Translations under genes and position numbers: made by a program | The notes under the pieces: model-generated | What the model saw: the letters and a program-made list of their open reading frames with translations, nothing else | The model's database searches: none | What the model was told of the DNA's origin: nothing | DNA from: Rossellomorea aquimaris | GTDB lineage: Bacteria; Bacillota; Bacilli; Bacillales; Fictibacillaceae | Reading direction: 5' to 3' | NCBI GenBank assembly: GCA_020524245.1 | Contig: JAIVLN010000006.1 | Span: forward strand, 62,001 to 126,000 | Length of the DNA stretch: 64,000 nt | Shown here: piece by piece, positions 45,120 through 52,827 of the stretch | How the letters are laid out: each line of letters begins with the position of its first letter | How positions within the stretch are numbered: the first letter of the stretch is position 1

Positions 45120-46397
45120 ATGCTTGCTGAGAAGCTTCTGCTTCATGTGTTGATTTTCCTTGCTCCTGTTTTGATTTATGGTGTCTTGTTCGAGAAACGT
45201 CACAACGATCGGCAATTGTCCTATATCTATGGGATTTTGCATGGTATAGCGGCTTGTCTTTGTATGGTGTTTGCTTATTATAGCTATGGTCTATATTGGG
45301 ATTTCCGATATGTACCCCTCGTTCTTGCCTGTTTGTATGGTGGTCCAATAGCCGGAATGATCGTATTCATCGTCATCCTTGTCACCCGGACAGTTTTAGG
45401 TGGAGATGCGCTCATATTCGGTTATATCAGCGGAACGGCGGCTGCTATCGTTCCTTTTCTCTTTTCAAGGAAATTCATGCAATACAAGCCGAAGAAGCGG
45501 GTTCGGATGGCACTGATCGTGGGGGCCTGGCCCGCGATCGTTATGTTCTGTATCCTGCTCTCCTATCTTTTCACTGTCGGATTCAGTACGAACCAGGAAA
45601 TCTTGGTCAATATTATCTTGTTCGGTGCGATCCAGATTATCGGGATCGGATTTGCAGCTTTATTGTATGAGATGGTCATCGAGCGTAAACTGATGAAGGC
45701 TGAAATCCAACGGTCTGAAAAATTGAATACGTTGGGAGAGCTGGCTGCTTCCATCGCGCACGAAGTTCGGAATCCTTTGACGGTTGTAAAAGGGTTCCTG
45801 CAACTGATGAAAACGGAGAATAAAGGGGAGAACATGCAGTATATTCCCCTCGTTTTAAGTGAATTGGGACGGGCTGAGGCGATCATCAACGACTATCTGA
45901 ACTTCGCGAAACCTGAGTTTAAGAAGATTGAAGAATGTCAATTGTCGGATGTCGTATATGAGGTCTTGTTCCTGATGGAACCTCTTGCCTTGAAGCAAGG
46001 GGTACAGCTAGACATCGACCTTGATACGCGTTGCGCCATCAAGACGGACCGCAACCAGTTGAAGCAAGCAATCGTCAATTTCGTCAAAAATGCGATTGAA
46101 GCAACAAATGATGGAGGGACAGTGTCCATTAAACTGACTGCTCATTCTACTTATGCGAAACTGACTGTCAGAGACACTGGAAAAGGGATGAATAAAGAGC
46201 AGCTTGATCGGATCGGCACGTTGTTTTATACAACGAAAGATAAAGGGACAGGCCTCGGCACCACCGTTTCATTGCGAATCATCCAGTCGATGGACGGAAA
46301 GGTCACCTATGAGAGCTCTCCGAATGTCGGTACACTGGTCACCGTCTTTCTGCCAATCATCAATCCAGCTGAGAACGTACCAGTATCTGTAAAATAA
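45120..46397 (+). CDS. KinB-like membrane sensor histidine kinase (second copy)
   Basis: A 425-residue kinase with about six N-terminal membrane helices (residues 1-190) and no sizable external domain. The phospho-His is in SIAHEVRNPLTVVKGFLQLM near residue 218; N box IVNFVKNAIEA, G1 VRDTGKGM, G2 GTGLGTTVS. It is a paralogue of the kinase at 23208-24458 with the same architecture. There is no response regulator beside it, as expected for sporulation phosphorelay kinases. GGAGGTTTACCC precedes the ATG. A general-stress-type promoter lies just past its stop. Confidence 0.86.
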   Translation: MLAEKLLLHVLIFLAPVLIYGVLFEKRHNDRQLSYIYGILHGIAACLCMVFAYYSYGLYWDFRYVPLVLACLYGGPIAGMIVFIVILVTRTVLGGDALIFGYISGTAAAIVPFLFSRKFMQYKPKKRVRMALIVGAWPAIVMFCILLSYLFTVGFSTNQEILVNIILFGAIQIIGIGFAALLYEMVIERKLMKAEIQRSEKLNTLGELAASIAHEVRNPLTVVKGFLQLMKTENKGENMQYIPLVLSELGRAEAIINDYLNFAKPEFKKIEECQLSDVVYEVLFLMEPLALKQGVQLDIDLDTRCAIKTDRNQLKQAIVNFVKNAIEATNDGGTVSIKLTAHSTYAKLTVRDTGKGMNKEQLDRIGTLFYTTKDKGTGLGTTVSLRIIQSMDGKVTYESSPNVGTLVTVFLPIINPAENVPVSVK

Positions 46398-46399
46398 TT

Positions 46400-46425
46400 G
46401 TTTTCAATGATTCGAATAGGGGTAT
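46400..46425 (+). promoter_or_regulatory. Candidate sigma-B type promoter
   Basis: GTTTTC, 14 bases, GGGTAT matches the sigma-B pattern GTTTAA-N13-15-GGGTAT (all of the -10, four of six in the -35). It lies about 80 bases before the MpsC-like gene. Confidence 0.5.
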
Positions 46426-46503
46426 GTTATTTATAGTAAAAAGTATTCGAAAACGGCTTAACCACTTTTCAAACTCGTACATAGCCTTTACACTAGAGAA
46501 AGG

Positions 46504-47211
46504 ATGGAGGAAATGACGCTTCCGTCTTCAGATTTGAAAACGAAACAATCGGATATATCAAGCTTTGTCGGAAAGGTATTGCGCGATCACTTCGGTAAGG
46601 GACCGGGGTCTGTTTATGTATCGATTTCGAATCCGTTCGTGACGATTTATGTGAAAGATTTGATGTCGGCAACGGAAAGGGTCCTGTACAGCGGGAATCA
46701 TGAAAAAACGTTAAAAAAGACCCGGGAATTCGTAATGGATAAGATCAGCGATGAAATCAGGTCCTATATTAAGACGATTACCGATATTGATGTGCAACGA
46801 CTGTATTACGACTGGTCACTCGAAAATCAGTCTGGCGTATTTTTGGGCGTCGGGCCATCTGTAAGTGATGTATCCTATCCGCCTTACCCTGGACAGGATA
46901 CTGTTCATGATGAAATAATCCTGATGAGTGAAAAAGTGGAGAAACGACCTGAGAAGATCTATTCATTGAGAGTAAACGACAGGACGTTGATTGTTGTAAG
47001 GGAAGGGCTCCTCGTTGAAATTGAAAAGCAACTGATCCACGACGGTCATCAAGAAGTATTACGTTTATCGAAAGGCAAAATCGAGAAGCGAATGCTGGAT
47101 GTTGAACGAATCTCATCGAAAATCGAATGCGATATTGAAGATTACTTCATAGATTGGGACTTCAAGAAAGATCAAAGTTTTACAATTTTCATAATGAAAC
47201 CGAATAATTAG
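46504..47211 (+). CDS. Tandem DUF2294/MpsC-like protein
   Basis: A 235-residue soluble protein made of two DUF2294 modules. The first (about 15-120) has GKGPGSVYVSISNPFVTIYV, ATERVLYSG and YYDWSLENQSGVFLGV; the second (about 150-235) repeats the pattern in weaker form (EKIYSLRVNDRTLIVVREG, then FIDWDFKKDQSFTIFI). DUF2294 single-domain proteins are annotated as MpsC of a sodium-translocating system, a label with limited experimental basis. ATG 46513 is a possible start. A sigma-B type promoter upstream suggests stress control. Confidence 0.78.
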   Translation: MEEMTLPSSDLKTKQSDISSFVGKVLRDHFGKGPGSVYVSISNPFVTIYVKDLMSATERVLYSGNHEKTLKKTREFVMDKISDEIRSYIKTITDIDVQRLYYDWSLENQSGVFLGVGPSVSDVSYPPYPGQDTVHDEIILMSEKVEKRPEKIYSLRVNDRTLIVVREGLLVEIEKQLIHDGHQEVLRLSKGKIEKRMLDVERISSKIECDIEDYFIDWDFKKDQSFTIFIMKPNN

Positions 47212-47247
47212 CGGTGGAAATGAGCTGGACAATAGAGCTAGACATAA

Positions 47248-47285
47248 GCCGGAGAAGGTTAGGACACTTCTCGGCTTTTTTTATT
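47248..47285 (+). terminator. Terminator of the MpsC-like gene
   Basis: AGCCGGAGAAG pairs with CTTCTCGGCT, followed by seven T's. Confidence 0.87.
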
Positions 47286-47396
47286 TGGTTTTTTAAAAGT
47301 AATCAGACCTTGAGAGGGGTGGTTTGGTGAAAAGGAACAAACGAATGAATGGGGTTAGACATTGGTAAATTCATTACAATTGAAAAGGGGGATAAT

Positions 47397-47594
47397 ATGG
47401 CAAAGTATTTAATTGACCATAAGCATAAAAGGATTCACCGAAGTGCGTTTGTCGGCGACAAATGCGATCTCCCTCAGATTCCGTTGAACAAACGGACCGG
47501 TGAGAAACTGGATAAAAACATCGAGTTTTTGATACACGAAGGGTATAGGCGCTGTCAATACTGCTATGACGGCCCATCCCTTCCATTGAAATAA
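47397..47594 (+). CDS. Small basic protein with CxxC
   Basis: A 65-residue protein rich in Lys, His and Arg at the start (KYLIDHKHKRIHRSAF), with a Cys in GDKCDLPQIP and CQYC near the end. The three cysteines with nearby histidines suggest a small zinc-binding fold. The frame opens at 47349, but GGGGGAT is just before ATG 47397. A terminator follows. No family is recognised with certainty. Confidence 0.6.
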   Translation: MAKYLIDHKHKRIHRSAFVGDKCDLPQIPLNKRTGEKLDKNIEFLIHEGYRRCQYCYDGPSLPLK

Positions 47595-47601
47595 CAGAAA
47601 C

Positions 47602-47640
47602 CAAGTGCGTGTTTAGGGGCCATGCACTTGGTTTTTTTGT
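47602..47640 (+). terminator. Terminator after the CxxC gene
   Basis: CCAAGTGC pairs with GCACTTGG, followed by seven T's. Confidence 0.85.
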
Positions 47641-47688
47641 TGTTTGATTTCTCAGAAATAAGCATGTCTAAACGCCCTCCAACATGTT

Positions 47689-47814
47689 ACTTGTGGAACT
47701 TTTGAAGCTACTTGGGGAAGTTTCGGGGGAACTTGTGGAACTTTTGAGGCGACTTGTGGAACTTCTGCCTTGTCTTGTGGAACTTTTAGCTTCACTTGGG
47801 GAACTCGGTACCTT
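47689..47814. repeat. Tandem array, 21-base unit, six copies
   Basis: Six units of 21 bases with core ACTTGTGGAACTTTTG and a variable tail of five bases. The same unit family occurs in the opposite orientation at 63410-63514. Confidence 0.87.
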
Positions 47815-47901
47815 TATACTACGAAAAATGAACGTTTGGACGAACGTTTGTTTTCAGGTAAACTAGAGATAATTGGAAGTCGTTCGGTAAGGAGCTAAAG
47901 C

Positions 47902-50193
47902 ATGACGAAACAGATCCGCATGTCGGTCCGGCCTCTCGTAGAGTACGTGTTTCGGAGTGGGAGCATCGATAATCGATTCCGTTCTGCAAGTACGATGACA
48001 GATGGAACGATCGCCCACCAGAAAATCCAGAAAACCTACCAGGAGACGGATGAGAAGGAAGTCTTTTTAAAAACGGAGATTGAATATCGCGATATTCAAT
48101 TCATTATTGAAGGTCGTTGTGACGGTTTGCTGCATTCTGACGGAAAAGTGACGATTGACGAAATCAAATCGACCCGAGGAGACCTGTCTGGGATTGAAGA
48201 GGACACGAATCCTGTCCACTGGGCGCAGGCGAAGTGTTATGCGTACATGTATGCGCTCGACCATGACCTCGAAACCATCAACGTCCAGCTGACCTACGTC
48301 CATGTGGAAACGGAAGAGAAGAAGCAGTTCATCCAGGAGTGTACATTCGCACAAATTCAGGCGTTTGTCATGGATGTGATCAAGCAGTTTGAACCGTATG
48401 CAGCTCTCCTCCTCGAGAAAAAAGATAAGCGGAACGCGAGTATCCAAAAGCTCGTTTTCCCGTTTGAAAAGTATCGCGCTGGACAGCGAAAGTTCGCGGG
48501 CACTGTCTACAAAGCAATCTCGGATCAAACTGACCTGTTTGCAAATGCACCGACCGGGACCGGTAAGACGATTTCGACCCTTTTTCCGGCGATTAAAGCG
48601 ATCGGGGAAGGGCACTTGGAGCGGATGTTTTACCTGACGGCGAAAACGATCACCCGCACGGCAGCGGAAGATACCCTCCGTCTGATGAAGGAAAAAGGCC
48701 TCGAGCTCAGCTCTGTCACGATCACCGCGAAAGACAAAGTGTGCTTCAAAGAGAAGACGATCTGTCAAAAGGACTATTGTGAGTTTGCGAACGGTTATTA
48801 TGATCGGCTCAATGACGGAATCCTCGACATGCTCGCGAACGAGACGCTCATGGATCGTCAGACGATTGAGGTGTACGCCCGCAAACATCAGCTCTGTCCG
48901 TTCGAGTTTTCGCTCGATCTCGCTTATACGGCAGATGCAATGATCGGCGATTACAATTACATCTTCGACCCTCGGGTGTCGCTCAAACGGTTGGCTGAGG
49001 AACAGAAAAAGCAGACGGCATTGCTTGTCGATGAGGCGCACAACCTCGTTGATCGGGCGCGAGGCATGTTCTCAGCTGAACTCTTCAAGTCGGTCTTTTT
49101 ACAATTGAAGCGGTCGTTCAAGTCTGCCAATCCGGGAATCTATCAAACTGCGAAAGCGATTAATGATGAGCTGCTTGCCATGAAAAAGCGGTGCGGGGAC
49201 GCGCGTTTCAGTGTGGCGGAAGAATTGCCCGAAGACTTCGTCGTCATGCTCGATTCGTTTGTGGCAGAGGCGGAAAAGGAACTACTCGAACAGAAAACGG
49301 GCGAGGAACAGGAACAGCTGTTAGATGCCTATTTTACCGCGAAAAATTTCGTGCGCATCACGGAGCTGTATGATGAACGTTATGTGACGTACGTCGAATA
49401 TGAAAAAAGTGAAGTGAAGCTGAAGTTGTTCTGTCTCGATCCTTCACACTTGCTGCAACAGTTCGGAAAAGGGTATCGCTCGAAGGTGTATTTCTCCGCT
49501 ACTCTCTCGCCGCTAGGTTATTTCAAGGACATGCTCGGGGCGAAAGAGGACGACTATGCGGTGTCGATTCCATCTCCTTTTGCAAAAGAAAATGCGGAGG
49601 TGTTCATCCAGCCGTTATCGACCCGGTATCGGGATCGTGACCGGTCTGTCGAGCCGATCTTGTCGATGTTGAAAAACCTTGTGGAAACGCGGCCCGGGAA
49701 TTATCTGATCTTTTTCCCGTCGTATGCGTATATGAATCTTGTGGTGGAGTCTGCAGAGGAGGCTGATCTCCCGTGTGAGCTGCTCATCCAGGACACGGGG
49801 ATGACCGAAGAAGAGCGGGAAGCTTTCCTTGCGAAGTTTGAAGAAGGGCAGACGGAAACGCTCGTAGGATTCGCTGTCATGGGCGGGATCTTTTCGGAAG
49901 GCATTGACTTGAAAGGGGATCGGCTGAACGGTGTCGTCGTAGTCGGTGTCGGGTTGCCTCAATTGAACGAAGAGCGGAACATCATCAAAGACTACTTCAC
50001 GAAAAGCGGGAAAAACGGCTACGATTATGCCTACGTTTTTCCAGGGATGAACAAGGTCCTCCAGGCGGGTGGCCGGCTCATCCGTACAGAAGATGATTTC
50101 GGGACGATCGTGCTCGTCGACGATCGCTTCCTCACCCCGAAGTACCAGCAACTTTTACCGGTCGAGTGGATGGATTATAAAGTCATTCGATAG
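47902..50193 (+). CDS. DinG/XPD-like helicase with N-terminal nuclease-like domain
   Basis: A 763-residue protein. Residues ~40-180 resemble a PD-(D/E)XK/Cas4-like nuclease (EGRCDGLL, TIDEIKSTRG, AQAKCYAYMYAL). The superfamily-2 XPD/DinG helicase core follows: Walker A NAPTGTGKTIS near 217, LLVDEAHNLVDRARG near 375 (DEAH box), and QAGGRLIRTEDDFG near 716 (motif VI). Four cysteines between Walker A and DEAH (VCFKEKTICQKDYC and LCPFEF) form a likely [4Fe-4S] cluster, as in XPD/DinG. It should unwind DNA in repair or recombination. The upstream 300 bases hold a terminator and a 21-base array. Confidence 0.87.
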   Translation: MTKQIRMSVRPLVEYVFRSGSIDNRFRSASTMTDGTIAHQKIQKTYQETDEKEVFLKTEIEYRDIQFIIEGRCDGLLHSDGKVTIDEIKSTRGDLSGIEEDTNPVHWAQAKCYAYMYALDHDLETINVQLTYVHVETEEKKQFIQECTFAQIQAFVMDVIKQFEPYAALLLEKKDKRNASIQKLVFPFEKYRAGQRKFAGTVYKAISDQTDLFANAPTGTGKTISTLFPAIKAIGEGHLERMFYLTAKTITRTAAEDTLRLMKEKGLELSSVTITAKDKVCFKEKTICQKDYCEFANGYYDRLNDGILDMLANETLMDRQTIEVYARKHQLCPFEFSLDLAYTADAMIGDYNYIFDPRVSLKRLAEEQKKQTALLVDEAHNLVDRARGMFSAELFKSVFLQLKRSFKSANPGIYQTAKAINDELLAMKKRCGDARFSVAEELPEDFVVMLDSFVAEAEKELLEQKTGEEQEQLLDAYFTAKNFVRITELYDERYVTYVEYEKSEVKLKLFCLDPSHLLQQFGKGYRSKVYFSATLSPLGYFKDMLGAKEDDYAVSIPSPFAKENAEVFIQPLSTRYRDRDRSVEPILSMLKNLVETRPGNYLIFFPSYAYMNLVVESAEEADLPCELLIQDTGMTEEEREAFLAKFEEGQTETLVGFAVMGGIFSEGIDLKGDRLNGVVVVGVGLPQLNEERNIIKDYFTKSGKNGYDYAYVFPGMNKVLQAGGRLIRTEDDFGTIVLVDDRFLTPKYQQLLPVEWMDYKVIR

Positions 50194-50240
50194 GCAGGTT
50201 TTTCGAGACGCATGGCTAACTATATAGGTAAAAGGGTTGC

Positions 50241-50426
50241 GTGAAGGGGGAGCGATGGATACTGAACATCTTTCAAATCCTGATTGTGGGCGGTGCTGTG
50301 TACTTCGCCTACTCGATGCTCGTGATGATGAAGGAGATCAAAGAACTGCTCGCAGAACAGACGGAACAGAATGAACAGATTCTCGAGTTGTTAGAGGAAC
50401 AGAACCCGAATAAAGAACAATGGTAA
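50241..50426 (+). CDS. Small membrane protein with coiled-coil tail
   Basis: A 61-residue protein: one membrane helix (about 8-28, LNIFQILIVGGAVYFAYSML) and an acidic amphipathic tail (KEIKELLAEQTEQNEQILEL) likely to form a coiled coil. GTG 50241 is used with AAAGGG upstream. A stronger AAGGGGGAG lies just inside the frame, where the next in-frame start would be a CTG at 50262, so the exact start is uncertain. Similar tiny YpmT-like proteins are known in Bacilli without assigned roles. Confidence 0.58.
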   Translation: MKGERWILNIFQILIVGGAVYFAYSMLVMMKEIKELLAEQTEQNEQILELLEEQNPNKEQW

Positions 50427-50430
50427 TGTA

Positions 50431-50460
50431 AAAAGAGCCTGCGCGTGCAGGCTCTTTGCA
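50431..50460 (+). terminator. Terminator after the small membrane protein
   Basis: AAAGAGCCTGC pairs with GCAGGCTCTTT around GCGT. Confidence 0.87.
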
Positions 50461-50609
50461 AATCTTTCCTAGCTGAAAAGTCGAATATATGCGCTCCCAC
50501 AAAATAGTCCATTGGAACGAAAAATGTGTACAACACTTCAGAAGTGCCATGAAAAGGACAAACACAGAGTCGAGGCAATTGTGATAAAATTGAAATGGAT
50601 AAAAAATGT

Positions 50610-50635
50610 TGAAACCTTTTTATGTTAAAAACGTA
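50610..50635 (+). promoter_or_regulatory. Candidate ECF (sigma-W/M type) promoter
   Basis: TGAAACCTTTT at 50610 and CGTA at 50632, with a 16-base spacer, match the sigma-W type pattern TGAAAC-N16-CGTA. The 300 bases around it (50461-50755) hold no gene. Confidence 0.6.
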
Positions 50636-50662
50636 AAGAATGGATGAAACATCAAAAAGCAG

Positions 50663-50687
50663 GGTTAAGCAGTCAGAATTAGGGTAT
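50663..50687 (+). promoter_or_regulatory. Candidate sigma-B promoter
   Basis: GGTTAA at 50663 and GGGTAT at 50682 with a 13-base spacer fit the sigma-B pattern closely. It lies 28 bases past the ECF-type promoter and about 70 bases before a 43-codon gene. Confidence 0.6.
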
Positions 50688-50755
50688 ACATGAAGTGGAG
50701 ACTTGAACTGAACGGCCAAAAATTTTCAAAAAATTGATTGGAGTGTTTGAGAGGC

Positions 50756-50887
50756 ATGACAAGTACAGACATTCATATCGAGAACCTGCGAAAAAAAGGT
50801 ATTGATGTTCAGAAGGTCATTTCGAAGACGGTCAAACTCGCCAAAGAGTACACAGAGAAACGGAAAAAAGAAAAACCGCAAACATAA
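50756..50887 (+). CDS. 43-residue basic stress-type protein
   Basis: ATG 50756 follows GGAGTGTTTGAGAGG and opens a 43-codon frame ending at TAA 50885. The peptide (start MTSTDIHIENLRKKGIDVQK) is helical, highly charged and ends in KRKKEKPQT, with no signal or Cys. Two stress-type promoters (ECF and sigma-B patterns) in series upstream and a terminator downstream support a real, stress-induced small gene. No family is recognised. Confidence 0.6.
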   Translation: MTSTDIHIENLRKKGIDVQKVISKTVKLAKEYTEKRKKEKPQT

Positions 50888-50896
50888 TGCAGTAAA

Positions 50897-50958
50897 AAGA
50901 AGCTGTCCTAAGGACTGAACGATGCCGAGCGATCGTCCAGCCAGGACAGCTTTTTTGT
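50897..50958 (+). terminator. Terminator after the 43-codon gene
   Basis: AAGCTGTCCT pairs with AGGACAGCTT around a structured loop; seven T's follow. Confidence 0.82.
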
Positions 50959-50984
50959 TTGGAATGATCAAAATTTATGTGTGA

Positions 50985-51112
50985 GAGGGGACTATTCATT
51001 ACCAACAGGAGGAAAATCGCCCGTGATAGGGATGAATAGGAGCTATTCATTACCAACAGGAGGAAAATCGCCAATGATAGGGATGAATAAGGGCTATTCA
51101 TTACCATCAGGA
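50985..51112. repeat. Tandem array, 51-base unit, about 2.5 copies
   Basis: Units of 51 bases begin CTATTCATTACCAACAGGAG and end with ATGAATAG, so each unit is flanked by an inverted repeat (CTATTCAT/ATGAATAG). Copies are nearly identical. It lies between converging genes. Confidence 0.85.
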
Positions 51113-51166
51113 AGAAAGACACTCCTGGGGGAAAGCGAGTTCAACAACCATAGTTGATCAATCAAA

Positions 51167-51198
51167 AGAACCTCCTCACTCATGAGAAGGTTCTTTCC
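51167..51198. terminator. Terminator at the end of the MEDS gene
   Basis: AAAGAACCTCCTC pairs with GAGAAGGTTCTTT; it overlaps the stop region of the minus-strand gene. Confidence 0.78.
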
Positions 51199-51751
51199 TT
51201 TTATATTGACCTGAAAGAACAAAATCATCTTCCAACAAAATATACGGGTGTGTTTCCAATAATATATTTCTTAGGTAGTTAGGCATTCGTTCGCCTTTAT
51301 ACGCACAAATCAGTGGGAAGGGAATCTGTCGTACTGCTTCATCAACTGGTCTCTCCAGGTCTTCAATGATATGCAAGGGTTCATCCATGCTAGCCCATTC
51401 GACATGTGCCCACGTCCGGAATGACGATTGGGTCTCTAAATATGGCTCAATCATTTTATTGAAGTACTCTAAGATGGCCGGGGGATGGTAGCTACCGCTT
51501 GAAAAGTAAAAGTCGAAACTATTCTCCCAGTGGACAAATTTCATTTCCTCTTTCGTCAATCGGTTCTCCAGTAATTTCTGAATCTTACGGTAGAGAGGAT
51601 CGTTTTCAATCAGAATGACGTAATCCCCATCACGAACGCCGTCCTCGGTAAACTTCACAACCATGTTGATGTAATTCTCCATGCCATTATACGCATAAAG
51701 GACATGAATACTTTTCTCTTCCCGGAATAATTCGTTCATAACTATTTTCAA
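51176..51751 (-). CDS. MEDS domain protein
   Basis: A 191-residue protein consisting of one MEDS (DcmR-like sensory) domain. Typical features are HVLYAYNGMENYINMVVKF near residue 19 (RecA-like strand and helix), DGDYVILIENDPLYRKI near 46, RTWAHVEWASMDEPLHIIED (read in parts) near 115 and ICAYKGERMP near 150. The domain binds small ligands and in Bacilli often regulates stress or sporulation signalling; the target here is unknown. The long frame begins at 51760, but AAAGGGGTGAT on the minus strand is best placed for TTG 51751. Confidence 0.83.
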   Translation of the reverse strand: MKIVMNELFREEKSIHVLYAYNGMENYINMVVKFTEDGVRDGDYVILIENDPLYRKIQKLLENRLTKEEMKFVHWENSFDFYFSSGSYHPPAILEYFNKMIEPYLETQSSFRTWAHVEWASMDEPLHIIEDLERPVDEAVRQIPFPLICAYKGERMPNYLRNILLETHPYILLEDDFVLSGQYKRKEPSHE

Positions 51752-51850
51752 ATGCATCACCCCTTTAACCTAATCCCTCACAGTAAAGTTCGGGGGAAAC
51801 ATTGAAAACCCTTCAATTCACTAAAAATACTTGCAAACATCAAGTAATTG

Positions 51851-52774
51851 TTATTTCATTTCCAGCTCATACGGCTTCAACAGGGCATATAGCGTTTCGA
51901 TGTGAGGCAGCTTCAAGCCTTCTTTTTCAGCCATACGCAATGCACCACCAAGCAAGTGATCCGCCTCGATCTGCATGCCTTTCCGTTTGTCTTGGTGCAT
52001 GGAGGATGTCGCTTCATCTGGAAAACCGCTCAGTAACACTTTCGCTTTTTCAATATGATCATTGGTCAGGTTGATGCCGTTCGCAATGGCAAGCAGTTTG
52101 ACTTCGTGCAACACTTCCTCTGTCAGCTTCATCGTTTTCGACGTATCCCGGAGTGTTCCCAGGTTCACATCACCTGCGGTGGTCACACCGGAAAAAGCTG
52201 TGATGATCATATATTTGTTCCAAAGGCCGAGCAAGATGTTGCTGCTCAATACCCCAGCCATGTTGGCATGGTCGAACAGATCCTCGAGCTCCTTGCACAG
52301 TTCTGTTTGTGACGGGTGAAGTGGACCGAAAATCAAGTCGTGTTGATTGCTTGAATGGACGACGTGTCCATTGTCATCCAGAGTTGAAATGATATAGCAT
52401 AAACCGCCAATGACGTTTTCTTCGCCTAGTTCATTCTGCAGGTAAGAAATATGTTCAATACCGTTCAACAGCGGGAGGACGGTCGCGCCTTTACGTACCA
52501 ACACTTTCAGGTTCGACATCAATTCTTCATTCAGGTGATAACCTTTCACAGCAAGGATGACGACATCTACATGGTGGATATCGCCCGGGTCTTCAACGAT
52601 CTGTAAGTCTTCAACCTCATAATCTCCGCATTTACTGTATAGCTTCAAGCCGTTTTTCCGTAATTGATCAGCCCGATTGGAGCGGACCAAAAACTTCACA
52701 GAATGACCGGCTTCCTGACATCTTCCTCCGAAATATGCACCAATAGCACCAGCGCCAAGTACAACGATATTCAT
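51851..52774 (-). CDS. panE: 2-dehydropantoate 2-reductase family oxidoreductase
   Basis: A 307-residue NADPH-dependent reductase of the PanE/ApbA family, which reduces ketopantoate to pantoate for coenzyme A synthesis. The Rossmann motif VVLGAGAIGAYFGGRC lies at residues 4-19, VILAVKGYHLNE near 72 and PLLNGIEHISYL near 100. The catalytic Lys is in LGLWNKYMIITAFSGVTT near 185, with the substrate-binding SSMHQDKRKGMQIEAD near 258. Bacilli often carry several such reductases, so the assignment to pantothenate synthesis is likely but not proven. Confidence 0.82.
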   Translation of the reverse strand: MNIVVLGAGAIGAYFGGRCQEAGHSVKFLVRSNRADQLRKNGLKLYSKCGDYEVEDLQIVEDPGDIHHVDVVILAVKGYHLNEELMSNLKVLVRKGATVLPLLNGIEHISYLQNELGEENVIGGLCYIISTLDDNGHVVHSSNQHDLIFGPLHPSQTELCKELEDLFDHANMAGVLSSNILLGLWNKYMIITAFSGVTTAGDVNLGTLRDTSKTMKLTEEVLHEVKLLAIANGINLTNDHIEKAKVLLSGFPDEATSSMHQDKRKGMQIEADHLLGGALRMAEKEGLKLPHIETLYALLKPYELEMK

Positions 52775-52827
52775 ATCCTTTCCCTCCTTTTACTAACTGT
52801 GTACCCACTCTTATTTACGTTAAAAAC

